From Microbacterium sp. 10M-3C3 (GTDB taxonomy: Bacteria; Actinomycetota; Actinomycetes; Actinomycetales; Microbacteriaceae), in NCBI RefSeq assembly GCF_003931875.1, contig NZ_CP034245.1:868001-932000 (forward strand): a DNA stretch of 64,000 bases, read 5' to 3'. Each line of letters opens with the position of its first letter. Within the stretch, counting starts at the first letter, position 1. Below the pieces are notes generated by a model. It made no database searches. It saw nothing but the letters and a program-made list of their open reading frames with translations, and was not told where the DNA came from. Shown piece after piece: positions 34,603 to 45,257 of this stretch. The position numbers and the translations under genes are program-made.

Positions 34603-34631
34603 CGCCGAGCTCGCGGATGATCCGGAATGTT
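34555..34631. repeat. Inverted AACATTCCGGA pair, right of the broken DUF559 gene
   Basis: AACATTCCGGA (34555-34565) and its complement (34621-34631) repeat the left-hand motif. The outermost ends of the whole segment match in inverted orientation over 20 bp with three mismatches. Confidence 0.7.
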
Positions 34632-34651
34632 GTCCGAGCGGGTGCCCGGGG

Positions 34652-35389
34652 CTACTGGCCGAGGGTGCCGAGGTAGAGCTCGGTGACCTTGGGGTCCTTC
34701 AGCAGCTCGCGGCCGGTGCCGGTGTAGGCGTCGCGGCCCTGGTCGAGCACGTAGCCGCGGTCGCAGATCTGCAGGCACCGGCGCGCGTTCTGCTCGACCA
34801 TGATGCACGTCACGCCGGCCTTGTTGATCTCCGAGACCCGGATGAACGCCTCGTCCTGGCGGACGGGGGAGAGGCCCGCGGACGGCTCGTCGAGCAGGAG
34901 CACCTTCGGGTCCATCATGAGCGCGCGGCTCATCGCGACCATCTGGCGCTCGCCGCCGGAGAGCGATCCGGCGCGCTGCTTGAGGCGCTTGCCGAGCTCC
35001 GCGAAGATGCCCGTGACGAACTCCAGGCGCTCCTTGTAGACCTTGGGGCGCTGGTACAGCCCCATCTGCAGGTTCTCCTCGATTGTGAGGCTCGGGAAGA
35101 CGTTGTTCGTCTGCGGGATGAACCCGACCCCGCGCCCGACGAGCTTGTTCGCGCGCAGGCCCGTGATGTCCTCGCCCTCCAGCGAGATGGTGCCCGAGCG
35201 CACGTTCACCTGCCCGAAGATCGCCTTCAGCAGCGTCGACTTGCCCGCGCCGTTGGGCCCGATGATGCCGATGAGCTCGCCCTGGTACGCCGTGAGGGAG
35301 CATCCGTTGAGGATGTTCACGCCCGGCAGGTACCCGGCGTGCACGTCGTCGATGGCGACGACGGGCGTGGCGGTGGCGGTGGCGCTCAT
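34652..35389 (-). CDS. livF: Branched-chain amino acid ABC transporter ATP-binding protein LivF
   Basis: One of two ATPases of the Liv importer. Walker A is GPNGAGKST, the signature LSGGERQ and Walker B VLLLDEPSAGLSP; MVEQNARRCLQICDRGYVL is typical of LivF. The 245-residue length is normal. The start at 35389 overlaps the livG stop by 4 nt; it is the last gene of the minus-strand livHMGF operon. Confidence 0.93.
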   Translation of the reverse strand: MSATATATPVVAIDDVHAGYLPGVNILNGCSLTAYQGELIGIIGPNGAGKSTLLKAIFGQVNVRSGTISLEGEDITGLRANKLVGRGVGFIPQTNNVFPSLTIEENLQMGLYQRPKVYKERLEFVTGIFAELGKRLKQRAGSLSGGERQMVAMSRALMMDPKVLLLDEPSAGLSPVRQDEAFIRVSEINKAGVTCIMVEQNARRCLQICDRGYVLDQGRDAYTGTGRELLKDPKVTELYLGTLGQ

Positions 35390-36381
35390 GCGCGGTTCCC
35401 CTCGTCTTCGGCGACACCCTCGTCCACGAGGACGGTCGCGTCGGCGGATTCGGATGCAGCGGCATCCGTCGTCGGGTCGGCGTCGACGACGGCGATCCGG
35501 CCCGTGACGACGCCGAGGTCGAGCTCCTGGTGGGCGCCCAGGTAGGCGTCCACCACGGCGGGGTCCTTCATGACCGACACGGGGTCGCCCTCGGCGACCA
35601 CGCGGCCCTCGGCCATGACGACGACCCAGTCGGCGATGTGGCGGACCATGTGCATGTCGTGCTCGACGAACAGGACCGTCATGCCGAGGTCCTTGAGGTC
35701 GAGGATGTGGTCCAGGAGCGACTGCGTGAGCGCGGGGTTCACGCCGGCCATCGGCTCGTCGAGCATGACGAGCGTCGGCTGCGTCATGAGCGAGCGCGCC
35801 ATCTCGAGGAGTTTGCGCTGGCCACCCGAGAGCGAGGCGGCGAAGTCGTCGGCCTTCGCGTCGAGCTTGAACTTCTCCAGCAGCCCGTGGGCGCGCTCCT
35901 CGATCTCGGCGTCCTGGCCGCGCCACGTCGCGGGGATGAGGCTCTGCCAGAACCGCTCGCCGCGCTGACCCGTGGCGCCGAGCTTCATGTTCTCCATGAC
36001 GGTCAGCAGGCCGAGCGCCTTCGTGAGCTGGAACGTGCGCACCAGCCCCATGCGCGCGACCTTGTACGCCGGCACGCCCGAGAGGGATTTCCCGTCGAAC
36101 GTCCACGATCCGCTGTTGGGCTTGTCGAAGCCGGTGAGCAGGTTGAACAGCGTCGTCTTGCCGGCACCGTTCGGACCGATGAGGGCGGTGATCGCGCCGC
36201 GCGGGATCTCGAGGTGGTCGACGTCGACGGCGTTGACGCCGCCGAACGAGCGGGTGATGCCGTCGGCCACGATGATCGGGTCGACCTTCTTCACGCCCGG
36301 AGCGGCCTCGCCGACGTGCAGGCCGGTGGCCTTCGCGCGGGCGACGGGGGCGGCGGGCATGTGCTCGGCGTTATCGGACAA
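35386..36381 (-). CDS. livG: Branched-chain amino acid ABC transporter ATP-binding protein LivG
   Basis: The second Liv ATPase. Walker A is GPNGAGKTT, the signature LSGGQRK and Walker B LVMLDEPMAGVNP. It carries an unusual acidic C-terminal extension of about 45 residues and an N-terminal extension of about 35, giving 331 residues instead of the usual about 255. The likely start is TTG 36381 inside the end of livM, with AAGGAG 7 nt upstream; an ATG 21 nt further in lacks a ribosome-binding site. Confidence 0.9.
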   Translation of the reverse strand: MSDNAEHMPAAPVARAKATGLHVGEAAPGVKKVDPIIVADGITRSFGGVNAVDVDHLEIPRGAITALIGPNGAGKTTLFNLLTGFDKPNSGSWTFDGKSLSGVPAYKVARMGLVRTFQLTKALGLLTVMENMKLGATGQRGERFWQSLIPATWRGQDAEIEERAHGLLEKFKLDAKADDFAASLSGGQRKLLEMARSLMTQPTLVMLDEPMAGVNPALTQSLLDHILDLKDLGMTVLFVEHDMHMVRHIADWVVVMAEGRVVAEGDPVSVMKDPAVVDAYLGAHQELDLGVVTGRIAVVDADPTTDAAASESADATVLVDEGVAEDEGNRA

Positions 36382-37351
36382 AGGTCAGCTCCTTCTTGTT
36401 GCCGAGGAGGCCCTGCGGCATGAAGATCACGAGCAGCATGAGCGCGACGCCCACGAGGATGAATCGGACCGTGCCGGCCTGGATCGACGACATGAACGGC
36501 AGGACGCCGGCGTCCACGAGCGCAGGGAGGATGTTCGCGAGGAACGTCTGCAGCACCCAGAAGATGAGGGAGCCCAGGAGCGGCCCGAACACGGTCGCGG
36601 CACCGCCGAGCAGCAGCGCGGTCCATACGAAGAACGTCAGCGACGTCACGTAGACGCCCGGGCTCACGGCCGAGGGGAGCGCGTACACGATGCCGCCGGC
36701 CGCGGCGAGCACGCCGCCGAGGACGAGGGCCTGCAGCTTGTAGGAGAAGACGTTCTTGCCGAGCGAGCGCACGGCGTCCTCGTCCTCGCGGATGCCCTTG
36801 AGGACTCGGCCCCACGGGCTGCGCATGAGCATGAAGACCACGAGCACGGCGATGCCGAGCGTCACGAGCCCCATGATGCGCACCCACCAGTCGGTCTCGT
36901 TGTACGTCCACGGGCCGAATCCGTAGGAGCCGGCCGGGATCGGGTTCGCGGAGCGGAAGCTCTCGTGGTAGCCGCTGAGGCCGTCCGCGGAGCCGGTGAC
37001 CGAGTCGAACGCGGTCGTGAGGAACAGCAGGCGCACGACCTCGGCGGCCGCGATCGTGACGATCGCGAGGTAGTCGCCGCGCAGGCGCAGCGTCGGGATG
37101 CCGAGGATGAGAGCGAACACGGCCGCGGCCGCGAGACCGATGAGGGCGCCGGCCCACCACGGGAGCCCGAAGGTGAGGATCGAGATCGCGTAGCCGTACG
37201 CACCGATGGCCATGAAGCCCGCGATGCCCATGTTGATCAGGCCGGCGTATCCGAAGTGCACCGCGAGGCCGAGGGCGGCGAGGGCGTACCCGATGGTCGC
37301 CGGGCTCAGGATCGACGAGGCGGTGTTGGAGAGGATCGGAAGGAAATCCAT
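36371..37351 (-). CDS. livM: Branched-chain amino acid ABC transporter permease LivM
   Basis: This is a multi-helix permease of 326 residues. GIPTLRLRGDYLAIVTIAAAEV is shown in part by TLRLRGDYLAIVT, the conserved LivM loop, and SPWGRVLKGIREDEDAVRSLG is the cytoplasmic coupling segment. It starts at ATG 37351, 8 nt after livH, and its stop overlaps the livG start. Confidence 0.92.
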   Translation of the reverse strand: MDFLPILSNTASSILSPATIGYALAALGLAVHFGYAGLINMGIAGFMAIGAYGYAISILTFGLPWWAGALIGLAAAAVFALILGIPTLRLRGDYLAIVTIAAAEVVRLLFLTTAFDSVTGSADGLSGYHESFRSANPIPAGSYGFGPWTYNETDWWVRIMGLVTLGIAVLVVFMLMRSPWGRVLKGIREDEDAVRSLGKNVFSYKLQALVLGGVLAAAGGIVYALPSAVSPGVYVTSLTFFVWTALLLGGAATVFGPLLGSLIFWVLQTFLANILPALVDAGVLPFMSSIQAGTVRFILVGVALMLLVIFMPQGLLGNKKELTFVR

Positions 37352-37359
37352 GCGCGCGC

Positions 37360-38682
37360 CTAACCTATTCTCTCGCGACGGCCGAGGATGCCCTGCGGTC
37401 GGAACAGCAGGATGACGATGAGGATCAGCAGGGCCACGGCGTACTTGAGGTCGGCCGGGATGCCGAAGAGGGTCGAGACCTCGACGAGGAGTCCCACGAT
37501 GATCGAGCCGACGAGCGCGCCGTACGCGGTGCCGAGGCCGCCGAGGGTGACCGCGGCGAACATGAGCAGCAGCACCTGCGCGCCCATGTCCCACTTGATG
37601 CCGGGGCGGTAGTAGGCGTACAGGATGCCCGCGAGCGCGGCCATCGCGCCCGAGACCACCCACACGACGCGCACGACGAAGTCGACGTCGATGCCGGATG
37701 CGGCGGCCAGCGACGGGTTGTCGGAGATCGCTCGCGTCGCCTTGCCGAGCCGGGAGCGCGTGAGCCACAGCGCGAAGGCGACGATGACGACGATCGAGAT
37801 CGCGATCGAGACGAGGTCGATGACGCTCAGCTGCACGACGCCGAAGAGCGGGATCGTGGGCGCGGTGGAGAACGGCAGCTGGCTCGTGCCGCCGCCGATG
37901 AAGTACTGGAAGAGGTAGCGCAGGGCGAGCGAGAGGCCGATGCTCACGATCATGAGCTGCACGACGCCGACGCGGCGGCGGCGCAGCGGTCGCCACAGCA
38001 CCATGTCCATCACGAGACCGAACACCGCGCCGAGGATCACGGCAGCGGGGTAGCCGAGCCACCACGGCAGCGCGAGCGTCGTCGGACCCACCAGGAAGAG
38101 CCCGATCACGGCGCCGAAGGTCACCATCTCGCCGTGCGCGAAGTTGGAGATGCCGGTCGTGCCGAACACGAGCGAGAGGCCGACGGCCGCGAGGGCCAGC
38201 ATCAGGCCGAAGCTCAGACCCTGGACGACGCGCTGCACGAGCTGGTCGAAGAAGCTCGTGGTGTTGCGCTGACCCTCGCCGATGAAGAAGTTGACGCTGA
38301 CGCGGCCGCCCGGGCCGACCTCGACGTCCTTCTCGTTCGGGGTGTCGTCCTCGGGGTCGACCACGGCGATGCCGTCGGGCAGCGTGTTCTCGTCGAGCGT
38401 CACCGTGTAGGTCTCGTTGCGCTCGGGCACGCTCACGCGCCACTGGCCGTTCGCGTCGGTCTCGACCTCCTGCTTGCCGCCCGGGCCGTCCACCTCGAGG
38501 GCCACGCCCTCGAGAGGCTTCCCGTCGAGCTGGACGTTGCCGCTGATGCGGTAGGGGTCGCCTTCGGCCGCGACGGCCGGCGCGGATGCGGCGAACACGC
38601 CGATCAGCGTCAGAAGCAGCGCGAACAGGGCGGGGAGCGCTCCCGCACGTGCTCGACGCGCCGCAGTGGTCGTGGGACTCAC
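37360..38682 (-). CDS. livH: LivH-type permease fused to an extracytoplasmic CnaB-like domain
   Basis: The C-terminal about 290 residues are a normal LivH permease (GLMLALAAVGLSLVFGTTGISNFAHGE, seen as SLVFGTTGISNFAHGE; RAISDNPSLAAASGID coupling loop; FRPQGILG end). Ahead of it is an unusual extension: a signal-like hydrophobic segment ending APAVAA (about residue 38) and a beta-sandwich of the carboxypeptidase-regulatory/CnaB type (ISGNVQLDGKPLEGVALEV, seen as NVQLDGKPLEGVALEV, with ETDANGQWRVSVP). The GTG at 38682 with GGAGGATCT upstream is the start. The domain would sit outside, where LivK docks. Confidence 0.88.
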   Translation of the reverse strand: MSPTTTAARRARAGALPALFALLLTLIGVFAASAPAVAAEGDPYRISGNVQLDGKPLEGVALEVDGPGGKQEVETDANGQWRVSVPERNETYTVTLDENTLPDGIAVVDPEDDTPNEKDVEVGPGGRVSVNFFIGEGQRNTTSFFDQLVQRVVQGLSFGLMLALAAVGLSLVFGTTGISNFAHGEMVTFGAVIGLFLVGPTTLALPWWLGYPAAVILGAVFGLVMDMVLWRPLRRRRVGVVQLMIVSIGLSLALRYLFQYFIGGGTSQLPFSTAPTIPLFGVVQLSVIDLVSIAISIVVIVAFALWLTRSRLGKATRAISDNPSLAAASGIDVDFVVRVVWVVSGAMAALAGILYAYYRPGIKWDMGAQVLLLMFAAVTLGGLGTAYGALVGSIIVGLLVEVSTLFGIPADLKYAVALLILIVILLFRPQGILGRRERIG

Positions 38683-38795
38683 AGATCCTCCAGTCGGCGG
38701 CGAAGCCGATGATCGTGTCGTATCGACGGTGATGACGACGGTACGAGCGTAATGTGTCGGTCGTGTTTCGCCCAGCGGGCGCAAACGACGCGTGA

Positions 38796-40439
<1,644 letters not shown>

Positions 40440-40463
40440 TCCGCACCGGGCGGGGCATCCCGC

Positions 40464-40469
40464 TACCGT
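40464..40469 (+). promoter_or_regulatory. -10 element placing the TMEM175-like gene as leaderless
   Basis: TACCGT ends exactly 6 nt before the ATG at 40476. Confidence 0.45.
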
Positions 40470-40475
40470 GGGCGC

Positions 40476-41135
40476 ATGCTCCGCGGCCGTGCCTTCCACC
40501 CCGAGTCGACGCTGTCGACGAGGCGGCTGGAGGCCTACACCGACGGGGTGTTCGCGATCGCGGCCACACTGCTCGTGCTGGATCTCACCGGGCGAACCTT
40601 CGGGAAGGTGACCTCCGACGCGCAGCTGTGGGTCGCGCTCGCCGGTCTCGCGAGCCCCGCGTTCACGTTCGTGCTCAGCTTCGCTCTGCTGAGCCTCATG
40701 TGGGTCACGCACGTCTCCCAGTTCGAGTACATCGCTCGGATCGACGCGGTGGGCGTGTGGATCAACAACGTGCGCCTGCTCTTCGTCGTGCTCGTGCCCT
40801 TCACCTCGACGCTCCTGACCGACTACTCCGACCAGGTGGCGGGGCGGATGCTGCTGCCGGTGAACTTCTTCCTCGTCATCTCGTGCTCGTGGCTGCAGTG
40901 GTCGTGGGCTGCGCGCCGGCGCGAGGTGACGATGCCGGGTCTGTCCGCCGATGACGCCCGGCGCTGGGCGCGCGGTGCGCTCAGCGCCGTGCTCATCTCG
41001 GCCGCCGTCGTCGCGCTCTCGCCGCTGATCGGGTCGATCGCGTTCTTCCTGTTCGCCCTGGACGGCCCGCTGACGAAGCTGCTCGGCGGCGGGGCCATGA
41101 CGCACATGGAGCCCGCCGCCGAGCAGGACGAGTGA
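40476..41135 (+). CDS. TMEM175-like potassium channel family protein (DUF1211)
   Basis: This 219-residue membrane protein begins with RLEAYTDGVFAIAATLLVLDL, seen here as RLEAYTDGVFAIAATLL, a variant of the RxxxFSDG motif that opens TMEM175/DUF1211 proteins. Six hydrophobic helices are predicted. Bacterial members form potassium-selective channels of a non-canonical type. It stands alone after guaB and converges on an MFS gene 7 nt away. Confidence 0.82.
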   Translation: MLRGRAFHPESTLSTRRLEAYTDGVFAIAATLLVLDLTGRTFGKVTSDAQLWVALAGLASPAFTFVLSFALLSLMWVTHVSQFEYIARIDAVGVWINNVRLLFVVLVPFTSTLLTDYSDQVAGRMLLPVNFFLVISCSWLQWSWAARRREVTMPGLSADDARRWARGALSAVLISAAVVALSPLIGSIAFFLFALDGPLTKLLGGGAMTHMEPAAEQDE

Positions 41136-41142
41136 GCGAGGC

Positions 41143-42570
41143 TCAGCCGATCATCGCGGCCGCGCGCTCCTCCGCCGCGTCGACGGTCGAGACGCGGCGC
41201 CCGGCCGGCAGGGTCGTGGCCAGGAGCGCGGCGACGGCGAGCACCGCAGCGCCGACGAACACGGCCGGCCGCGCCGCATCCACGTAGCGGTCGGGCAGCA
41301 GCTCGCCGCCGGCGCCGAGGAAGATCGCGGTCATGACGGCGGTGCCCAGGGCCAGGCCGATCTCGCGCACGGTCGAGTTGACGCCCGACGCGGTCGCGTG
41401 GTCGGCGACGCCGAGCGTGGCCAGCAGCGCCGTCGCCAAGGGGGCGAAGACGAGACCCATGCCGACGCCCGCGAACACGAACGGGGCGATGAGTGCGGGG
41501 TAGTCCAGGTCAGGGGAGAGGAGCGCCGCGATCCACGCGAGCGCGACGCCCTGGAGGACGAGGCCCGCGATCAGCAGCGCACGAGTGCCGACGCGCGGGG
41601 CGAGCATGCCGGCCAGCGGTGCGACGATCATGGGCGCGAGCGTCCACGGCGTCGTCTGCAGCGCCGCCTCGAGGGGCGTCGAGCCGCCGACGACCTGCAG
41701 GTACTGGATGAGGAGGAACACCGCGCCGAAGGTGCCGAAGGTGAAGGCGAAGCCGACGGCGTTGGTGATGCTGAAGGAGCGGTCGCGGAACAGGCGCAGG
41801 GGTACGAGCGGCGACGTGGTGCGCGCCTGACGGACCACGAACCCGACCAGCAGCGCGACGCCGAGGGCGAGCTCGGCGATGACCCCGAACGATCCCCAGC
41901 CGTCGTCGTTGCCGCGCACGATCACGTGGACGAGCGCGAGGACGCCGATGCCGGCCAGTGCCGCACCGATGACATCGATCCGCGTAGCGCGGCCGCGGTC
42001 GTTCGCGAGGGCCCACAGGGCGAACGGGATCGCGATGACGGCGACCGGCACGTTGACCCAGAAGATCGTCTGCCACGACCAGCCCTCCATGATCGCGCCC
42101 CCGACCAGCGGTCCGACCGCGACGCCGAGCCCCGAGACGCCGCCCCAGATGCCGATCGCGAGCGGTCGCCGCTCGGGGGCGACGCCGCCGGAGATGAGCG
42201 CGAGCGACAGGGGCATGACTCCCGCGGCCCCGAAGCCCTGCACGGCCCGCGCCGCGATGAGCTGCGCCGGGTCGGCGCTCAGCGCCGCGAAGACCGACCC
42301 GAGCGCGAACACGGCGATGCCGGCGACGAACACCGTGCGGCGCCCGAACCGGTCGCCGAGGGCGGAGGCGACGAGGATGAAGCCCGCGAACGCGAGCGTG
42401 TAGGCGTTGACGAACCATTGCAGCTGCGCGACGGTCGCGCCGAGGTCGCGGTGCAGCACGGGCAGGGCGTTCGTCATGACGAGGTTGTCGAGTGTCGCCA
42501 TGAACATCGGCACGGATGCGGCGGCCACGACGAGCCCGAAGGGCCGGCGGCGCGGGGGTGAGGTGGTCAT
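41143..42570 (-). CDS. DHA2 family major facilitator superfamily drug efflux transporter
   Basis: This 475-residue protein has 14 predicted helices, as in the DHA2 group. LDNLVMTNALPVLHRDLGA carries the family's helix-1 motif, GDRFGRRTVFVAG the loop 2-3 motif and GGAIMEGWSWQTIFWVNVP the motif before helix 6. It probably exports hydrophobic drugs with proton antiport; the substrate is unknown. A TetR gene is transcribed divergently, with two operator repeats between them. Confidence 0.9.
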   Translation of the reverse strand: MTTSPPRRRPFGLVVAAASVPMFMATLDNLVMTNALPVLHRDLGATVAQLQWFVNAYTLAFAGFILVASALGDRFGRRTVFVAGIAVFALGSVFAALSADPAQLIAARAVQGFGAAGVMPLSLALISGGVAPERRPLAIGIWGGVSGLGVAVGPLVGGAIMEGWSWQTIFWVNVPVAVIAIPFALWALANDRGRATRIDVIGAALAGIGVLALVHVIVRGNDDGWGSFGVIAELALGVALLVGFVVRQARTTSPLVPLRLFRDRSFSITNAVGFAFTFGTFGAVFLLIQYLQVVGGSTPLEAALQTTPWTLAPMIVAPLAGMLAPRVGTRALLIAGLVLQGVALAWIAALLSPDLDYPALIAPFVFAGVGMGLVFAPLATALLATLGVADHATASGVNSTVREIGLALGTAVMTAIFLGAGGELLPDRYVDAARPAVFVGAAVLAVAALLATTLPAGRRVSTVDAAEERAAAMIG

Positions 42571-42583
42571 GCGGACTCCTGTT

Positions 42584-42636
42584 GTAATCGACTGATAACA
42601 AGATGACGAGCGCCAATGTAGTAATCCGCTGATAAC
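42584..42636. promoter_or_regulatory. Paired TetR operators between MFS and TetR genes
   Basis: GTAATCGACTGATAAC (42584-42599) and GTAATCCGCTGATAAC (42621-42636) are direct repeats 37 bp apart. Each contains a near-palindrome GTWATC-flanked core. They cover both divergent promoter regions, so the regulator likely represses both genes. Confidence 0.75.
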
Positions 42637-42645
42637 CTGTCAACC

Positions 42646-43254
42646 ATGACTTCCGTCAGCGAGGACGCGCCACGACGGCTCAGCTCCGACGAGCGCCGCG
42701 CGCAGATCCTGTCCGCCGCACTCGCCGTCTTCGGCGCGAAGGGGTACGTCGGCACGACGACGGACGACGTCGCACGCGCCGCATCCGTGTCCCAGCCCTA
42801 CGTCGTGCGCCTCTTCGGCACCAAGGAGAAGCTCTTCCTCGAGGTGCTCGACGATGCCGTCGAACAGCTGCTCGCCACCTTCCGCGACGTGCTCGCCGCC
42901 GGGGCCGACGACCTCGAGGAGCGCATGGGCGACGCCTACATCGACATGCTGCGCGTGCGCGGACTGCACCAGCTGCTCTCGCACGCGTTCCTGCTCGGCG
43001 CGCACCCCGTCATCGGCCCCGCCGCGCGCGCGTGCTTCCTCCGCGTGTGGCGCTTCCTCCGCGACGAGACGCATATGGACGCCGACGCGGCGCGCGCGTT
43101 CCTGGCCGAGGGCATGCTCCTGAACACGATGATCGGCCTGAGGCTCGTCGACGACGCCGACGACGCCGGTGTGGCCGAGCTCCTCCGGGCCTGCTTCCCG
43201 CCGGACACGCGCGCCGTGCTCGACGTCGTGCCGCGCGGCGACGAGCCCTGGTAG
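42646..43254 (+). CDS. TetR family transcriptional regulator of the MFS pump
   Basis: The N-terminal DNA-binding domain reads AQILSAALAVFGAKGYVGTT, DDVARAASVSQPYVVRLFGTKEKLF in adjoining segments; the remainder is a helical ligand-binding domain. The 202-residue length is normal. It is divergent from the efflux gene and probably binds the paired repeats between them. The inducer is unknown. Confidence 0.88.
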   Translation: MTSVSEDAPRRLSSDERRAQILSAALAVFGAKGYVGTTTDDVARAASVSQPYVVRLFGTKEKLFLEVLDDAVEQLLATFRDVLAAGADDLEERMGDAYIDMLRVRGLHQLLSHAFLLGAHPVIGPAARACFLRVWRFLRDETHMDADAARAFLAEGMLLNTMIGLRLVDDADDAGVAELLRACFPPDTRAVLDVVPRGDEPW

Positions 43255-43282
43255 CGCCGGGGTCGCCTCCGGTCCGCCCCGG

Positions 43283-43288
43283 TAGGCT
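43283..43288 (+). promoter_or_regulatory. -10 element placing guaB3 as a leaderless gene
   Basis: TAGGCT ends 6 nt before the GTG at 43295. Confidence 0.5.
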
Positions 43289-43294
43289 GGTGCG

Positions 43295-44416
43295 GTGACC
43301 ATGGAGATCGACCTCGGCCGCGCCAAGCGCGCCCGCCGCGCCTACACGTTCGACGACATCGCCGTCGTGCCGTCCCGGCGCACGCGCAACCCCGAGGACG
43401 TCTCGACGGCGTGGACGATCGACGCCTTCCCGTTCTCGATTCCCGTGCTCGGCGCACCGATGGACTCCGTCGTGAGCCCGCGCACCGCGATCATGCTCGG
43501 GCAGCTCGGCGGCCTCGGCGTCCTCGACCTCGAGGGCCTGTGGACGCGCTACGACGACCCCGAGCCGCTGCTGGACGAGATCGCCTCGCTCGGCGACACC
43601 GAGGCGACCCGGCGGATGCAGGAGCTCTACGCCGAGCCGATCAAGCCCGAGCTCGTGCGCGACCGCCTCGCCGAGATCCGCGCGGCCGGCGTGACCGTCG
43701 CCGGTGCGCTCACCCCGCAGCGCACGCAGGAGCTGTACGAGACCGTCGTGGCGGCGGGCGTCGACCTCTTCGTCATCCGCGGCACCACGGTGTCGGCCGA
43801 GCACGTGTCGAGCGTTGCGGCGCCGCTGAATCTCAAGAAGTTCATCTACGACCTCGACGTGCCCGTCATCGTCGGCGGCGCGGGCACGTACACCGCCGCG
43901 CTGCACCTCATGCGCACGGGCGCCGCGGGTGTCCTCGTCGGCTTCGGCGGGGGAGCGGCCTCGACGACGCGTGCGACGCTCGGCATCCACGCTCCGATGG
44001 CCACGGCGGTCGCCGACGTCGCCGGTGCACGCCGCGACTACCTCGACGAGTCGGGCGGGCGCTACGTGCACGTCATCGCCGACGGAGGCGTGGGCACGTC
44101 GGGCGACATCGTGAAGGCGCTCGCGATGGGCGCCGACGCGGTGATGCTCGGCGTCGCGCTCGCGCGCGCGACCGATGCGCCGGGCCGCGGGTTCCACTGG
44201 GGTCCCGAGGCGCATCACCCGCAGCTGCCGCGCGGTCACCGGGTGCGCGTTCCGCAGATCGGTCCTCTCGAGGAGATCCTGTACGGCCCGGCGCCCGTCG
44301 CCGACGGCACGGCGAACCTCATCGGGGCCCTCCGCAAGTCGATGGCCACCACGGGCTACTCCGACCTCAAGGAGTTCCAGCGCGTCGACGTGGTCGTGGC
44401 GCCGTACGGACACTGA
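43295..44416 (+). CDS. guaB3: GuaB3 family IMP dehydrogenase-related protein
   Basis: This 373-residue TIM-barrel protein is the actinobacterial GuaB paralogue. It lacks CBS domains and lacks the GSxCxTR catalytic loop of true IMPDH: the corresponding region reads GGAGTYTAALHLMRTGAAG, seen here as GTYTAALHLMRTG. DDIAVVPSRRTRNPEDV and ADGGVGTSGDIVKALAMGA are conserved. Its reaction in this organism is uncertain. The GTG start fits a leaderless message, though ATG 43301 is also possible. Confidence 0.9.
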   Translation: MTMEIDLGRAKRARRAYTFDDIAVVPSRRTRNPEDVSTAWTIDAFPFSIPVLGAPMDSVVSPRTAIMLGQLGGLGVLDLEGLWTRYDDPEPLLDEIASLGDTEATRRMQELYAEPIKPELVRDRLAEIRAAGVTVAGALTPQRTQELYETVVAAGVDLFVIRGTTVSAEHVSSVAAPLNLKKFIYDLDVPVIVGGAGTYTAALHLMRTGAAGVLVGFGGGAASTTRATLGIHAPMATAVADVAGARRDYLDESGGRYVHVIADGGVGTSGDIVKALAMGADAVMLGVALARATDAPGRGFHWGPEAHHPQLPRGHRVRVPQIGPLEEILYGPAPVADGTANLIGALRKSMATTGYSDLKEFQRVDVVVAPYGH

Positions 44417-44417
44417 C

Positions 44418-45248
44418 ATGCCGGCCGCCGATCCAATCGCCGACGACATCGAGATCTTCCCGCCGACGCTGCGGGAGGTCATGCTGCGCCCGCGCTGGAT
44501 CGCGATGCTGGTCCTGTGTCTCGTGGTCGCGGGCGTGTTCGCGTGGCTCGGGCAGTGGCAGCTGGGGCGCGCGATCGACACGTCGCCGCCCCCGCCCGGC
44601 ATGACCGAGGAGGTGCGCCCGCTCGCCGACGTCGCCGGCCCGGGGGAGTACCTCCCCGAGCCGCTCGTCGGTCAGCGCGTCGAGACCTCGGGCTCGTGGG
44701 TGCCCGGCGACTTCATCGTCGTCTCGCAGCGCTACAACGACGGGGCTGAGGGCTACTGGGTCACCGGGCAGCTGCGCCTGGCCGACACGGCGACGCCGAC
44801 CTCGCTCGCCGTCGCCGTCGGGTGGACGGCCGATCGCGCACGCGCGGACGCCGCCGCATCCGCCCTGTCCGACGCGGCCGCCGCCAACCCTGCCGCCGTC
44901 GTCGAGCTGACGGGCCGCCTCATCTCGGACGAGGGGGCGTCGCTGCCGCCGAGCGGCGCCGATCCGTTCGATATCACCCGGATGTCGCCCCCCGCGCTGC
45001 TCTCCCGCTGGCACGACATCGCCGGCCTGGACGTCTACCGTCCCTACCTGACGTCGACCGAGCCGCTCGGGGGCCTGGAGGCGATCTCGTCGCCCGCGCC
45101 GGCGGAGGGCTCCAACGTCAACTGGCTCAACATCTTCTACGCCGTCGAGTGGGCGGTGTTCGCGGGCTTCGCCTTCTACCTCTGGTACCGCCTGGCCAAG
45201 GACGCCTGGGAGAAGGAGGTCGAATCGCTCGAGGAGCAGCCCGACTAG
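44418..45248 (+). CDS. SURF1 family protein
   Basis: SURF1 proteins help assemble haem-copper cytochrome oxidase. This 276-residue protein has the two-helix layout: an N-terminal helix near [19 protein letters not shown] with the GQWQLGRA motif right after it, a central extracytoplasmic domain, and a C-terminal helix after [20 protein letters not shown] (EW in the helix is typical). It starts one nucleotide after the guaB3 stop. Confidence 0.88.
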   Translation: MPAADPIADDIEIFPPTLREVMLRPRWIAMLVLCLVVAGVFAWLGQWQLGRAIDTSPPPPGMTEEVRPLADVAGPGEYLPEPLVGQRVETSGSWVPGDFIVVSQRYNDGAEGYWVTGQLRLADTATPTSLAVAVGWTADRARADAAASALSDAAAANPAAVVELTGRLISDEGASLPPSGADPFDITRMSPPALLSRWHDIAGLDVYRPYLTSTEPLGGLEAISSPAPAEGSNVNWLNIFYAVEWAVFAGFAFYLWYRLAKDAWEKEVESLEEQPD

Positions 45249-45251
45249 ACT
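45246..45251 (+). promoter_or_regulatory. -10 element placing the DUF3817 gene as leaderless
   Basis: TAGACT overlaps the SURF1 stop codon and ends 6 nt before the ATG at 45258. Confidence 0.5.
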
Positions 45252-45257
45252 GGGCGC

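Noticed and set aside
43295..44416. Second active IMP dehydrogenase
   Set aside because: The catalytic cysteine loop and CBS domains are missing, so it is the GuaB3-type paralogue.
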